DNA from: Nocardiopsis sp. TSRI0078
Lineage (GTDB): Bacteria > Actinomycetota > Actinomycetes > Streptosporangiales > Streptosporangiaceae
DNA length: 64,000 nt
Direction: 5' to 3'
Assembly (NCBI RefSeq): GCF_001905145.1
Contig: NZ_LWLB01000001.1
Location: 62,001-126,000 of the forward strand
Below the pieces are notes generated by a model, which was given only the letters and a program-made list of their open reading frames with translations, made no database searches and had not been told where the DNA came from. Made by a program: the position numbers and the translations under genes. Positions 1 through 7,574 of the stretch are shown here, one piece after another (the first letter of the stretch is position 1; every line of letters begins with the position of its first letter).

Positions 1-1
1 C

Positions 2-1879
2 CGATCAGGCCTGGTCGTCCACTACGACGGTGTCGACCAGGGACTCGCCGGCAGGAACCACTCGGCCTGCCTCGCCTACTGGCACAACACCCGCGCGTTC
101 CACATGGGCCCCTCCCGTGGGTGGGTCGATGTCGGATACTGCGTGGACGAAGCGACCGAGATCCTCACCGAGGACGGCTGGCGGACGTTCCACCAGATCT
201 CCCCCGGTGACATCGTTCTCACCCTCGACCACGAGACGGGGATGTCGGAGTGGCAGCCCCTCCAGGACGTCCACGTCTTCCCCGCCATGCCCCGGGAACT
301 GGTCCGGATGGAGGGGCGCGAACACTCGTCACTGACGACTCCTGGCCACCGGTGGCCCGTGGAGCGCCACCACAGGCGTACAGGAACCGAAAGGCGAAAG
401 CACGAGGACGGGACATGGGCCCGGACCGGCCGCGCGGCACGTGGCGTCAAGGGGCACGAACGGATGTGGGCGACCACGGACACGCTCGGTCACCGGGACC
501 GGATTCCCCTGTCGGCTCCCTGCGCGCACCTGCCCACCGAACCCAAGTGGTCCGACGCACTCGTGGAGCTGGTGGCCTGGTTCTGGGCCGGGGGGCACAT
601 CAGGTCGCGGGAGGAAAGCCGCGGAGCCGGCACCAGTGTGGCCGTCCTCCAGTCGGAGGCGAGGAACCCCGCCGGTGCGGCCAGGATCCGAGACGCGTTG
701 CACGGTGCTTTCGGCCCACCCTGTGAGAAGCCTCCCCGGGCCGGCGGGTACACCGACGGCATCCCGTGGTGGCGTGAGGTCCGCAGCCGCCACCAGACCG
801 GGTTCCACCTGTCCTCCGACGCCGGCCGTGTCCTGGACGAACACGCCCCCGGACGGGTTCCCACCCACGCGTTCCTGCGCTCGCTGACCGCGGAGCAGCT
901 CGCCCTGTTCATCGAGGCGTCACCGCTGGGAGGCGGCCACGGCGACCGCACGGACGACGCCCGGGCCCTCGGCCAGAAGGGCCGCGCCGCCGCCGAGGCC
1001 CTCCAGTTCGCCGCGATCCTCGCCGGGCGAGCGGCCTCCCTACGGCGCCGGCCTCCCACCTCCTCGACTCCGTATCCCGGGTGGAAGGTGGACCTGCACC
1101 GCGAGACCCACGTCGCGCCCCGGGCCGCGGCGGCCGGGAAGGCGGAGTTCACCCTCCTGCGCGAGCCCTACGAGGGACGGATCTGGTGCGTGCGCACACC
1201 GAACTCCACCTGGCTGGCCAGGCGTGAGGGCACGGTGTACTTCACCGGCAACTCGTTCATGTGCTGTGCACACGGATACGTCCTGGAAGGCCGGGGCCTG
1301 TACAGGGCCCAGGCCGCACAGCCGGGCGGCAACACCACCCACTACTCGGTGACGCTGGCGACCGGCCCGACCGATCCCATCACGCCCGAGCAGGTCAACG
1401 CCGTCCGCGCGCTCCGGCAGTGGCTGAGGGAACCCGGCACCTCCGTCTCCGGCAGGGTGCTCGGCCACCGCGACTTCGTCTCCACGTCGTGCCCCGGCGA
1501 CAGGGCCTACGCCCTCGTCCAAAACGGCACGTTCGAACAGCCCCCCGGTGAGATCACGGAGGTACACGACATGCTCGGACTGCGCATCGGCAGCACGGGA
1601 GAGGCGGTCAAGCTTCTCCAACTCAGGATCAGGAGGGCGGGCTTCGGGGACGCACTGGGCGAGAACGGGGCCGACTCCGTCTACGGGCCCGCCACCGCCG
1701 AGGGCGTGCGCCGGTGCCGCGAGTACGTCGGCAGCCGGGCGCTGGACGGGTACGGAGACAGGATGACCGCCCACGCGGTCGACCAGGTCGAGGCCGCCGT
1801 CACCAAGCGCGCCCTGGAAAGGGCCTCGGAGGCCTTCGGCCCGGTCCAGGACGAGGACGACGAGCCGGCCGTGGGCTAA
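2..1879 (+). CDS. PGRP-type peptidoglycan amidase with C-terminal peptidoglycan-binding region, interrupted by an intein; 5' end outside window
   Basis: N-acetylmuramoyl-L-alanine amidase of the Amidase_2/PGRP fold, which cleaves the bond between MurNAc and the stem peptide. The frame is open from base 2, so the ATG at 104 is internal and the true start lies outside the window. Once the intein (140-1252) is removed, GWVDVGY joins SFMCCAHGY, restoring the family's GW-D-GY-F motif. Zinc ligands are visible: His of VVHYDG (20-22), His of GHRDF (1466-1468) and Cys of SCPGD (1490-1492). The Tyr before the intein matches catalytic Tyr46 of T7 lysozyme; the Lys128 position is Thr, as in many PGRPs. 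From about 1570 a region starting LGLRIGSTGEAVKLLQ resembles a PG_binding_1 repeat, followed by an acidic tail. A phage or plasmid lysin origin is possible but not shown. Confidence 0.88.
   Translation, partial: RSGLVVHYDGVDQGLAGRNHSACLAYWHNTRAFHMGPSRGWVDVGYCVDEATEILTEDGWRTFHQISPGDIVLTLDHETGMSEWQPLQDVHVFPAMPRELVRMEGREHSSLTTPGHRWPVERHHRRTGTERRKHEDGTWARTGRAARGVKGHERMWATTDTLGHRDRIPLSAPCAHLPTEPKWSDALVELVAWFWAGGHIRSREESRGAGTSVAVLQSEARNPAGAARIRDALHGAFGPPCEKPPRAGGYTDGIPWWREVRSRHQTGFHLSSDAGRVLDEHAPGRVPTHAFLRSLTAEQLALFIEASPLGGGHGDRTDDARALGQKGRAAAEALQFAAILAGRAASLRRRPPTSSTPYPGWKVDLHRETHVAPRAAAAGKAEFTLLREPYEGRIWCVRTPNSTWLARREGTVYFTGNSFMCCAHGYVLEGRGLYRAQAAQPGGNTTHYSVTLATGPTDPITPEQVNAVRALRQWLREPGTSVSGRVLGHRDFVSTSCPGDRAYALVQNGTFEQPPGEITEVHDMLGLRIGSTGEAVKLLQLRIRRAGFGDALGENGADSVYGPATAEGVRRCREYVGSRALDGYGDRMTAHAVDQVEAAVTKRALERASEAFGPVQDEDDEPAVG
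140..1252 (+). other. Intein (371 residues) within the amidase
   Basis: Protein-splicing element. Residue 1 is Cys (140-142), followed by a clear block A (TEILTEDGW, then a SPGD turn). Block B has the TPGH tetrad (T-x-x-H). Near the end lies a block F-like stretch (GRIWCVRTPNSTWLARREG), then VYFTGN with terminal Asn (1250-1252) and Ser as the +1 residue (1253-1255). The penultimate residue is Gly instead of the usual His. The central 200 residues are too long for a mini-intein; LVELVAWFWAGGHI and LALFIEASPLGGGHGD resemble the two helices of a LAGLIDADG homing endonuclease, but the acidic catalytic positions look degraded. Splicing should leave an intact amidase; this has not been tested. Confidence 0.93.
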
Positions 1880-1897
1880 GGGCCCCGCGCGCAACCC

Positions 1898-2359
1898 TCA
1901 CTCGCAGCCGACACCGTCTCCGTCCCGGTCCAGGTGGCGGCCGTAGCCCGCGTCGCCCCGGCGCACGGGGGCCGCGCCGGCGGCGCGCGCCGCGTCGCAG
2001 TTCTGGTAGTGGACCGATCCGCCCCCCGTGGCACCGGTGCCCGCGCCGGCGCTGTCGGGCTGTGCGGTCACCGTCTCAGTGGCGGTCTCCGTGACAGTCT
2101 CCGCCTCGGTGACCGTCACCTCCACCTCGACCTCCTCGGTCGCGGTCGCGGTGGGCTCCACGGGCTCGGACACGGTCGCGGTGACCGTCTCGGCCGGAGG
2201 CGGCGGCCCGGCCTGGTCCGAGCCGCCTCCGGCCAGGGCGCTGGCGCAGGAGCCGACGATCGCGGTGAACATGAGCGCGCCGAAGCACCCCAGGCACCCG
2301 ATACCGACCTTGGCTCCGGTGGACATACTGCCGACGGGCTGCTGCGGGGGCAGGGACAT
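1898..2359 (-). CDS. Membrane-anchored excalibur-domain protein
   Basis: A 153-residue protein of unknown role, probably exported and anchored. The chosen ATG gives MSLPPQQPVGSMSTGAKVG, then one hydrophobic segment (about residues 18-42). A Thr/Val/Glu-rich linker with repeated VTVTE-like units follows, then a C-terminal excalibur calcium-binding motif with NCDAARAAGA and DRDGDGVGCE. Excalibur domains are typical of surface proteins and nucleases; here no enzymatic domain precedes it. An open frame extends further upstream to 2533, but that extension has no family resemblance. The segment STGAKVGIGCLGCFG is nearly the same as the anchor of the next upstream gene (2588-3406), which suggests a shared anchor module. 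Confidence 0.8.
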   Translation of the reverse strand: MSLPPQQPVGSMSTGAKVGIGCLGCFGALMFTAIVGSCASALAGGGSDQAGPPPPAETVTATVSEPVEPTATATEEVEVEVTVTEAETVTETATETVTAQPDSAGAGTGATGGGSVHYQNCDAARAAGAAPVRRGDAGYGRHLDRDGDGVGCE

Positions 2360-2535
2360 GGGACGCTCCGACACGTGCGCAGGAAGCGGTGGGGGAACCG
2401 CACTGGGTACCGCATGCCGAGCGGGAACACGCGTGCGAGGACGATATCCGAGAGAATCCGGAGAAATCTGTCTTTTCACCAAAAAGGAATGTTCGTCCTC
2501 CCCCGTGCGGAGTCCGCGCACGAGCCCGTACACAC

Positions 2536-2578
2536 GACGGCACCCCGGCCGCGGGCGTACCGCCGCCGGGGTGCCGTC
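2536..2578 (-). terminator. Hairpin terminator
   Basis: A perfect 13-bp stem (2536-2548 with 2566-2578) encloses a 17-nt loop, nine bases past the stop codon of the minus-strand DUF4352 gene. There is no T tract, as is common in high-GC actinobacteria. Confidence 0.65.
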
Positions 2579-2587
2579 ACGTCCGGG

Positions 2588-3406
2588 CTACTCGACCACG
2601 GCCACGATCGGCTCCTCCATACCGAAGCTCGGGTCGTACCGGACCTCGGCGACCTCGACCTCGCCCACCACGGCGATCTGCCCGGTGGCACTGGAACCGG
2701 GTGCCAGGGTGGTGATCTCGAACGGCGTGATGTCGGCGAAGAGGGCCTCGCCCCAGTCGGTCCGCTCGGTGCCGTCGGCGAGCACCGCGGTGAAGTACAT
2801 CGGGCTGACGCTGAGGTCCTCGTCACCGTTGTTGGTGAGCTCGACGTCCAGCACCGTGTAGACGGTGTCGTCGATGACGTCGCCCGCGGTGCCCGCGGCG
2901 GAGGCGGTCATGCTGACGGCCTGCTCGCCGGCCGCGGGCGCCTCCTCAGCCGCCCCCTCCTGCTGCGGGGCCTCCTCCTCGGTGGCGTAGGGCGTGGGGG
3001 AGGACGACGACGTGTCGTCGCCGCTCACGGACAACGCGGCGACGATCACGATGACGACGATCGCGATGATCACGAGTCCGAAGCAGCCGCCGACGCCGAT
3101 ACCGATCTTGGCTCCGGTGGACATGCCCTTCTTCGGGGGCGGGCCGTAGGGGGAGGGCCCTCCGGGCGGCGGGCCGTAGGGGGACCCGGGGGGCATGCCG
3201 TAGGGCGGCTGCCCGCCCATGGGGTCGCCGTAGGGGGGCTGTCCTCCGGGAGGAGGCCCGGGCGGACCGCCGTAGGGAGGCTGTCCACCGGTGGGACCGC
3301 CGTAGGGGGGCTGTCCGCCCGCGGGGTCGCCGTAGGGGGGCTGCCCGCCGGTGGGACCGCCGTAGGGAGGCTGCTGGGGGCCGGAAGGGTCATGGGGATG
3401 GGACAC
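2588..3406 (-). CDS. Pro-rich membrane-anchored DUF4352-type surface protein
   Basis: A 272-residue protein. The GTG start is chosen because GGAG lies about nine bases upstream and because the product then begins [16 protein letters not shown], the usual Pro/Gly/Tyr-rich cytoplasmic tail of actinobacterial surface proteins. Near residue 95 comes [15 protein letters not shown] and a strong transmembrane segment. After an acidic linker, the last 110 residues ([32 protein letters not shown]) match the immunoglobulin-like DUF4352/Telokin-like domain found outside the membrane. No enzymatic activity is expected; the ligand is unknown. It lies upstream of the excalibur gene in the same direction, but a terminator-like hairpin separates them. 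Confidence 0.75.
   Translation of the reverse strand: MSHPHDPSGPQQPPYGGPTGGQPPYGDPAGGQPPYGGPTGGQPPYGGPPGPPPGGQPPYGDPMGGQPPYGMPPGSPYGPPPGGPSPYGPPPKKGMSTGAKIGIGVGGCFGLVIIAIVVIVIVAALSVSGDDTSSSSPTPYATEEEAPQQEGAAEEAPAAGEQAVSMTASAAGTAGDVIDDTVYTVLDVELTNNGDEDLSVSPMYFTAVLADGTERTDWGEALFADITPFEITTLAPGSSATGQIAVVGEVEVAEVRYDPSFGMEEPIVAVVE
3199..3373 (-). repeat. 30-bp tandem repeats encoding PPYG decapeptides
   Basis: In the DUF4352 gene, units starting near 3199, 3229, 3271, 3301, 3331 and 3361 repeat with a 30-bp period, broken once by a 42-bp step. Each codes for a decapeptide of the type [10 protein letters not shown]. Copy number is likely to vary between strains. Confidence 0.85.
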
Positions 3407-3681
3407 GCGTGTGCTCCGGTTCTCGTACACGATGGCGTAGGGGATGTGCCGCGGCCCTGAGCCTTGTACCGGCTGGAACACATGCGGCTGGAAGGACCAT
3501 ATCCGACACGGGCCCGCCCAGGTCCGGTCCGCCCCGTGCCAGAGGTGTCCCGCGGCCGGGCGTTCCCGCTGCTCGGGCGCCCGCGGCCGGGCGGGGCCGG
3601 AGCGATGCGGTGGCCACCGGGTACTACGCTGTGTCGTAGAGATCGCCGACACGGGCGGCAGGACGGACGAGCGGAGGCGGC

Positions 3682-4044
3682 GTGGTCGACTGGCTGACGG
3701 TGACGATTCAGGTGGCGTCACTGGCGATGGCCGGATGGTGCCTCGTGTCGACCTTCCGCGACCAGCCCATGGTGGTCCCCCACCTCGTCGGCATGGGCCT
3801 CCTGTGGTTCCTCGTCCTCGGCCAGGTGGGCGCCGCCGTCGTCACCGTGGTCGGCGGAGACCGCCCCGCCGAGACGGCCATGTTCGTGTCCTACCTGGCC
3901 ACCGTGGCGCTGCTGCCGCCCGCGTGCGCCGTGTGGGGCTTCATGGAGCGCAGCAAGTGGGGTCCGGCCGTGATCGCCTTCGCGTGCCTGATCCTGCCCG
4001 TCCTGTTCGTCCGGCTCGAACAGCTCTGGAACCCCGTTGTCTGA
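3682..4044 (+). CDS. Small integral membrane protein, four predicted helices
   Basis: A 120-residue hydrophobic protein not assigned to a named family. GTG is preferred because GGAGG lies just upstream. Four hydrophobic segments are visible, at about residues 5-22, 37-58, 68-88 and 96-112, joined by short loops. It overlaps the next membrane-protein gene by 8 bases, so the two are translationally coupled and may form a complex. No catalytic motif is visible. The pair sits upstream of a rhodanese gene but is separated from it by 63 bases. Confidence 0.7.
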   Translation: MVDWLTVTIQVASLAMAGWCLVSTFRDQPMVVPHLVGMGLLWFLVLGQVGAAVVTVVGGDRPAETAMFVSYLATVALLPPACAVWGFMERSKWGPAVIAFACLILPVLFVRLEQLWNPVV

Positions 4045-4459
4045 GACCACCACGTCCACCGCCAGGACCCTGCGCACCGGCCCCGGACGGCTCCTCGTCG
4101 CCGTGTACGGGGTGTTCGCCCTCGCCGCCACCGCCAGGGGCGGCTACCAGCTGGCCACCAGGTTCGACGAGGCGCCCCTGGCCTACGCGCTGTCCCTGCT
4201 CGCCGGGGTGGTCTACCTGGTCGCGGCGGTCGGCCTGGCCCGGGCCGGACGCACCTCGCGCGTGGTCGCCCTGGTCTCGTGCGGTGTCGAGGTGGTCGGG
4301 GTGCTCGTGGTGGGCGCGGCCAGCGTGCTCCTGCCCGAAGTGTTCCCCGACGACACCGTGTGGTCGAACTTCGGCGGCGGCTACCTGTTCATCCCGCTGG
4401 TGCTGCCGGTGGTGGGCCTGTGGTGGATCCTGCGCGTCCACCGCATGGACACGGACTGA
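4037..4459 (+). CDS. Small integral membrane protein, coupled to the preceding gene
   Basis: A 140-residue membrane protein. It starts at a TTG inside the 3' end of the previous gene (8-base overlap). Hydrophobic segments are at about residues 19-37, 49-69, 77-99 and 113-132. The tail WWILRVHRMDTD probably lies in the cytoplasm. It resembles conserved hypothetical integral membrane proteins of Streptomyces-like bacteria, but I cannot name a function. Coupling to the preceding gene suggests co-assembly. Confidence 0.68.
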   Translation: MSETTTSTARTLRTGPGRLLVAVYGVFALAATARGGYQLATRFDEAPLAYALSLLAGVVYLVAAVGLARAGRTSRVVALVSCGVEVVGVLVVGAASVLLPEVFPDDTVWSNFGGGYLFIPLVLPVVGLWWILRVHRMDTD

Positions 4460-4522
4460 ACCGCACGTCCGTCACCTGGGCGGACATACCGCGGCCGACG
4501 GTCCGGCGTTAGGCTGTCGGCC

Positions 4523-5374
4523 ATGTCCGAACCCTTGTCCCTTCCGGTGGCGGTGTCGGCCGACTGGCTCCGCGAGCACCGTGACCAGGTCGTCCTCGTC
4601 GACTCCCGGTGGTACCTCGACGGCCGCTCCGGCCGCGACGCCCACCGTGCCGGCCACCTGCCCGGCGCGGTCTTCACCGACCTGGACGCCGACCTCGCCG
4701 CGCCTGCCGACCCCGGGGGCGGCCGGCACCCGCTGCCCGACGCGGACGACTTCGCGAGGACGCTCGGCCGCCTCGGCATCGGCGACGACTCCTCCGTGGT
4801 CGTCTACGACGACGCGGGCGGCTCGGTCGCCGCACGCCTGGTGTGGATGCTGCGCGTCCTCGGCACCCCGGCGGCGTTCCTGGACGGCGGCGTCCAGGCG
4901 TGGGACGGGGAGCTGGAGGAGGGCGAGGTCACGCCCGAGCCCGTCCGCCGTACCCCGTTGCCCTGGCCCGAGGACCGGGTCGTGCACACCGACGCCGTCC
5001 GGGCCCGGACCGGCGACCCGGCGCATCTGCTGGTCGACGCCCGTGCCCACGGCCGCTACACCGGTGAACAGCCCGCTCCCGTCGACGCACGACCGGGGCA
5101 CGTGCCGGGCGCCCGCAGCGCGGAGTGGACCGGCAACCTCGACGGTGACGGGTTCCTGGCCGCCCCGGAGGTCCTGCGCGAGCGCTTCGCCGCACTCGGG
5201 GCCGACTCCGCCGACACCATCACCGCCTACTGCGGGTCCGGGGTCACGGCCTGCCACGACCTGCTCGCCCTGGAGCACGCCGGGTACCCCGGTGCCCGCC
5301 TGTATCCGGGCTCGTGGAGCCGCTGGGGAGGCGACGCCTCCCTTCCGGTGGAGACCGGCGACCCCCGCGCGTGA
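4523..5374 (+). CDS. sseA: Two-domain rhodanese: thiosulfate or 3-mercaptopyruvate sulfurtransferase
   Basis: A 283-residue tandem rhodanese that transfers sulfane sulfur to cyanide or another thiol acceptor. The N-terminal inactive domain (about residues 8-130) has the DSRWYL start and AGHLPGA segment. The C-terminal domain carries the active-site loop CGSGVTAC at about residue 237. CGSGVT is the loop type usual for 3-mercaptopyruvate sulfurtransferase, whereas CRKGVT is usual for thiosulfate sulfurtransferase, so the first substrate is favoured. Length is normal for the family and no signal peptide is seen, so the enzyme is cytoplasmic. A TTAGGCT element about 10 bases before the ATG may be a -10 box giving a short leader. 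Confidence 0.88.
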   Translation: MSEPLSLPVAVSADWLREHRDQVVLVDSRWYLDGRSGRDAHRAGHLPGAVFTDLDADLAAPADPGGGRHPLPDADDFARTLGRLGIGDDSSVVVYDDAGGSVAARLVWMLRVLGTPAAFLDGGVQAWDGELEEGEVTPEPVRRTPLPWPEDRVVHTDAVRARTGDPAHLLVDARAHGRYTGEQPAPVDARPGHVPGARSAEWTGNLDGDGFLAAPEVLRERFAALGADSADTITAYCGSGVTACHDLLALEHAGYPGARLYPGSWSRWGGDASLPVETGDPRA

Positions 5375-5554
5375 GCCCCCGGCGCGGGGCCCGTCACCGG
5401 CTCCGTCCGTTCGCGTGACCTGGGGCCGGCTCCCCGGGGCCGGTTCCGGACGCGTCCGGAACCTCATCCCGCCGAGCGGCGTCAGACTGTCGGCGGGACC
5501 GCGCCGCCCTCCCCCTGTGCCCCCGCCCCGTGCTTCACCCCGAAACGAGGAACA

Positions 5555-6172
5555 TTGGCCACAGAACTCCTGCTACTCCTGCTACTCGTCCTCATCGCCG
5601 CCGCGGCCGCCGTCGTGGCAGCCGTCGTGGTCGCCATGCGGCGCTCCAAGAGCCGGAGCTCCTCCCCCAAGGCCCCCGCACCGCCGCAGGACCCCTTCGC
5701 CGACAAGGGCGACAGCACCGCGGGCGACCCGCGCACGCTCAAGGCGGGCGACATGATCGACTGGGGCACCGAGCGCACCTGGATCCGCGGCACCCTGCGC
5801 CTGTCCGAGGGCGGCTACACCTGGTCGGAGCACTTCCTGGAGGTCGAGGGCGGCAAGCGCTGGATCTCCGTGGAGGAGGACCCGGACGTGGAGCTGGCCC
5901 TGTGGACCGGCCGCCCCGACCTGGAGATCATCCCCCAGGGCACGTCCATCGAGCTGGAGGGCGTCCTCTACCGGCTCCAGGAGAAGGGCACCGGCTCCTA
6001 CCGGTCCGAGGGCACCACGGGGCTCAAGGCCCAGGGCGGCCTCGACTACGCCGACTACGAGTCCGACGACGGCAGGCTGCTGTCCTTCGAGCGCTTCGAC
6101 CACGGCCGCTGGGAGGCCAGCACCGGCACCAAGGTCGTCCCGGGTACCTTCACCATCTATCCGGGGAGCTGA
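5555..6172 (+). CDS. DUF4178 membrane-anchored protein
   Basis: A 205-residue protein. The TTG start has GAGGAA just upstream. An N-terminal hydrophobic segment (about residues 3-28) is followed by RRSKSRSS and a Pro-rich linker. The rest matches DUF4178 (KAGDMIDWGTERTWIRGTL, YTWSEHFLEVEGGKRWISV, and a YRLQEKGTGSYRSEG region). DUF4178 proteins recur next to DUF350 and spermidine-synthase-like genes; their biochemical role is unknown. This is the first gene of a tightly packed five-gene plus-strand run (7 bases to the next gene), so joint function is likely. The 180 bases upstream hold no other gene. Confidence 0.82.
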   Translation: MATELLLLLLLVLIAAAAAVVAAVVVAMRRSKSRSSSPKAPAPPQDPFADKGDSTAGDPRTLKAGDMIDWGTERTWIRGTLRLSEGGYTWSEHFLEVEGGKRWISVEEDPDVELALWTGRPDLEIIPQGTSIELEGVLYRLQEKGTGSYRSEGTTGLKAQGGLDYADYESDDGRLLSFERFDHGRWEASTGTKVVPGTFTIYPGS

Positions 6173-6179
6173 GCCGAAC

Positions 6180-6713
6180 GTGCGCGCGAGCATCAGCGCC
6201 CCCTTCGTCGACACCAGCGCCGACGACCTGGTCTGGACCCTGGACCACCCGCTGGTCGCCCCCCTGGCCACCCGCACCGTCAGGGTGCCGGGCGCCCGGG
6301 TCGAACTGCGCGTGCTCGGTGCCTCCCACCAGGTGGTCGTCGCGCCGGAGTCGGAGCACGGGTCCCTGGTGGAGACCGTGGCGTGCCTGCCCGGCCTGCC
6401 CGGCGGCCTACCGGGCGGTGTCGAGCGCTCCGACCTGGGCCGCTACCGTTTCGACTCGCTCGTGGAGCCCCTGCCGCGCACCGCACTGGCCCTCCGGGTG
6501 GAGCGGCTCCACCGCGAGGTGGCGGACTCCCCCCGCGGCCTGCTCGTCGCCTTTCCGGGTGATCCCCTGGCGGTCACCGCGCTGCGCCTGGTTCCCGACC
6601 GCGAGGACCCCCTCCGCTGGCGCACCTGGCACGCCTATCCGCAGAGCGGCGAGCTGGTGACGACCACCTCGACAGTGACCATGCCCCCCACCTCTGAGAG
6701 AACCGCACAATGA
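6180..6713 (+). CDS. DUF2617 family protein
   Basis: A 177-residue soluble protein with the DUF2617 signature (an ELRVLGASHQVVV strand early on, then RYRFDSLVEPL and a TWHAYPQSGELV segment near the end). Function is unknown; in actinobacteria the family is a regular neighbour of DUF4178 and DUF350 genes. The GTG start follows the previous stop by 7 bases. The 3' end overlaps the next start (ATGA), which indicates translational coupling. No transmembrane segment or known catalytic motif is visible. Confidence 0.8.
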   Translation: MRASISAPFVDTSADDLVWTLDHPLVAPLATRTVRVPGARVELRVLGASHQVVVAPESEHGSLVETVACLPGLPGGLPGGVERSDLGRYRFDSLVEPLPRTALALRVERLHREVADSPRGLLVAFPGDPLAVTALRLVPDREDPLRWRTWHAYPQSGELVTTTSTVTMPPTSERTAQ

Positions 6714-7018
6714 AGGCATACGAGGCCCCCGAGAACAACAACAGGAACGTCATCGTCACGGTGTTCGTCGTCATCGGCGTCATCCTGCTGCTGCTGATCC
6801 TGCTCGCCGCATGCAGCAACGACAACAACAACTACTGCCCGGACGACGACGTCGTCGCCATCGAGGGCTACGACGATGACGACTGCGAAGGCTCCTCCGG
6901 ATCCTCCGGCGGAGGCTTCTTCTTCTTCGGAGGAAGCAGCGGCGGCAGCGGCAGCAGCAGCTACAACGACGGCAGCGGAAGCAGTTACCGTGGCGGCGGC
7001 AGCGGTTTCGGCAAGTAG
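6710..7018 (+). CDS. Small membrane protein with Cys- and Asp-rich segment and Gly/Ser-rich tail
   Basis: A 102-residue protein that starts in an ATGA overlap with the DUF2617 gene. A strongly hydrophobic helix (about residues 13-34) ends LILLAACSNDNNN, so the Cys could be a lipobox residue, but the preceding arm lacks basic charge and a plain anchor is equally likely. Then come an acidic patch (CPDDDVVAIEGYDDDDC) with two Cys that could form a disulfide, a FFFF run and a Gly/Ser/Tyr tail. Comparable Gly/Ser-rich lipoproteins (DUF1190, YjfM/YgiB) accompany DUF350 proteins in enterobacteria; sequence identity is not obvious, so the parallel is only in context. Confidence 0.68.
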   Translation: MKAYEAPENNNRNVIVTVFVVIGVILLLLILLAACSNDNNNYCPDDDVVAIEGYDDDDCEGSSGSSGGGFFFFGGSSGGSGSSSYNDGSGSSYRGGGSGFGK

Positions 7019-7082
7019 CCCGCTGCCCGCTGCCCGCTGCCGACCTTTCCGAACACGATCCCCCTCACCACCGGACAGGACC

Positions 7083-7511
7083 ATGAACGTCATTCTCTTC
7101 AACTCCCTCGCGGCCCTCGCCTACGGAGCGGTGGGTATCGCCATCCTCGTGGTGGGCTACCTGATCACCGACCTCCTCACCCCCGGTAAGCTGCACAAGC
7201 TGATCTGGGAGGACCGCAACCGCAACGCCGTGCTGCTCGTGTCCGCCAACACGCTGGGCTCGGCCATCGTCGTCACCTCGGCGATCCTCTCCAGCGACTC
7301 CGAGATCGGGCTGGGCGCGGGGCTGCTCTCGACCGCCGCCTACGGGCTGATCGGCCTGGGCGTCATGGCTCTGTCGTTCCTGGTGATCGACCTGATCGTC
7401 CCCGCCAAGATCGCCCACATGATCAGCGACAGCGAACCGCACCCGGCCACCTGGGTGAGCGCCTCCGCGCACGTGGCGATCGGCCTGGTCATCGCCGCGG
7501 CCCTCACCTGA
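7083..7511 (+). CDS. DUF350 family membrane protein
   Basis: A 142-residue integral membrane protein, chosen to start at the ATG preceded by an AGGA element. Four transmembrane segments are expected, in two similar halves: the phrases VGYLITDLLTPGKLHKLI and LSFLVIDLIVPAKIAHMI are clear internal repeats, typical of DUF350 (YjfL-like). The family is of unknown mechanism and is usually found beside membrane-fused spermidine-synthase-like proteins and ATP-grasp enzymes. Here the next gene, 63 bases downstream, is such a synthase-like protein. No ATP-grasp gene is seen in the window. Confidence 0.85.
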   Translation: MNVILFNSLAALAYGAVGIAILVVGYLITDLLTPGKLHKLIWEDRNRNAVLLVSANTLGSAIVVTSAILSSDSEIGLGAGLLSTAAYGLIGLGVMALSFLVIDLIVPAKIAHMISDSEPHPATWVSASAHVAIGLVIAAALT

Positions 7512-7574
7512 TCCCGGCGGCACCGCTCCCGAACGGCCCCTGTCCCCGGCCACCGGCACCACACGAAGGCACCC

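Noticed and set aside
104..106. ATG as the start of the amidase gene
   Set aside because: The frame is open to the window edge and encodes the N-terminal amidase motif VVHYDG, including a zinc ligand, before this codon.
3199..3373. Regular 30-bp repeats considered as a CRISPR array
   Set aside because: The units are contiguous, without spacers, and encode PPYG decapeptides inside a gene.
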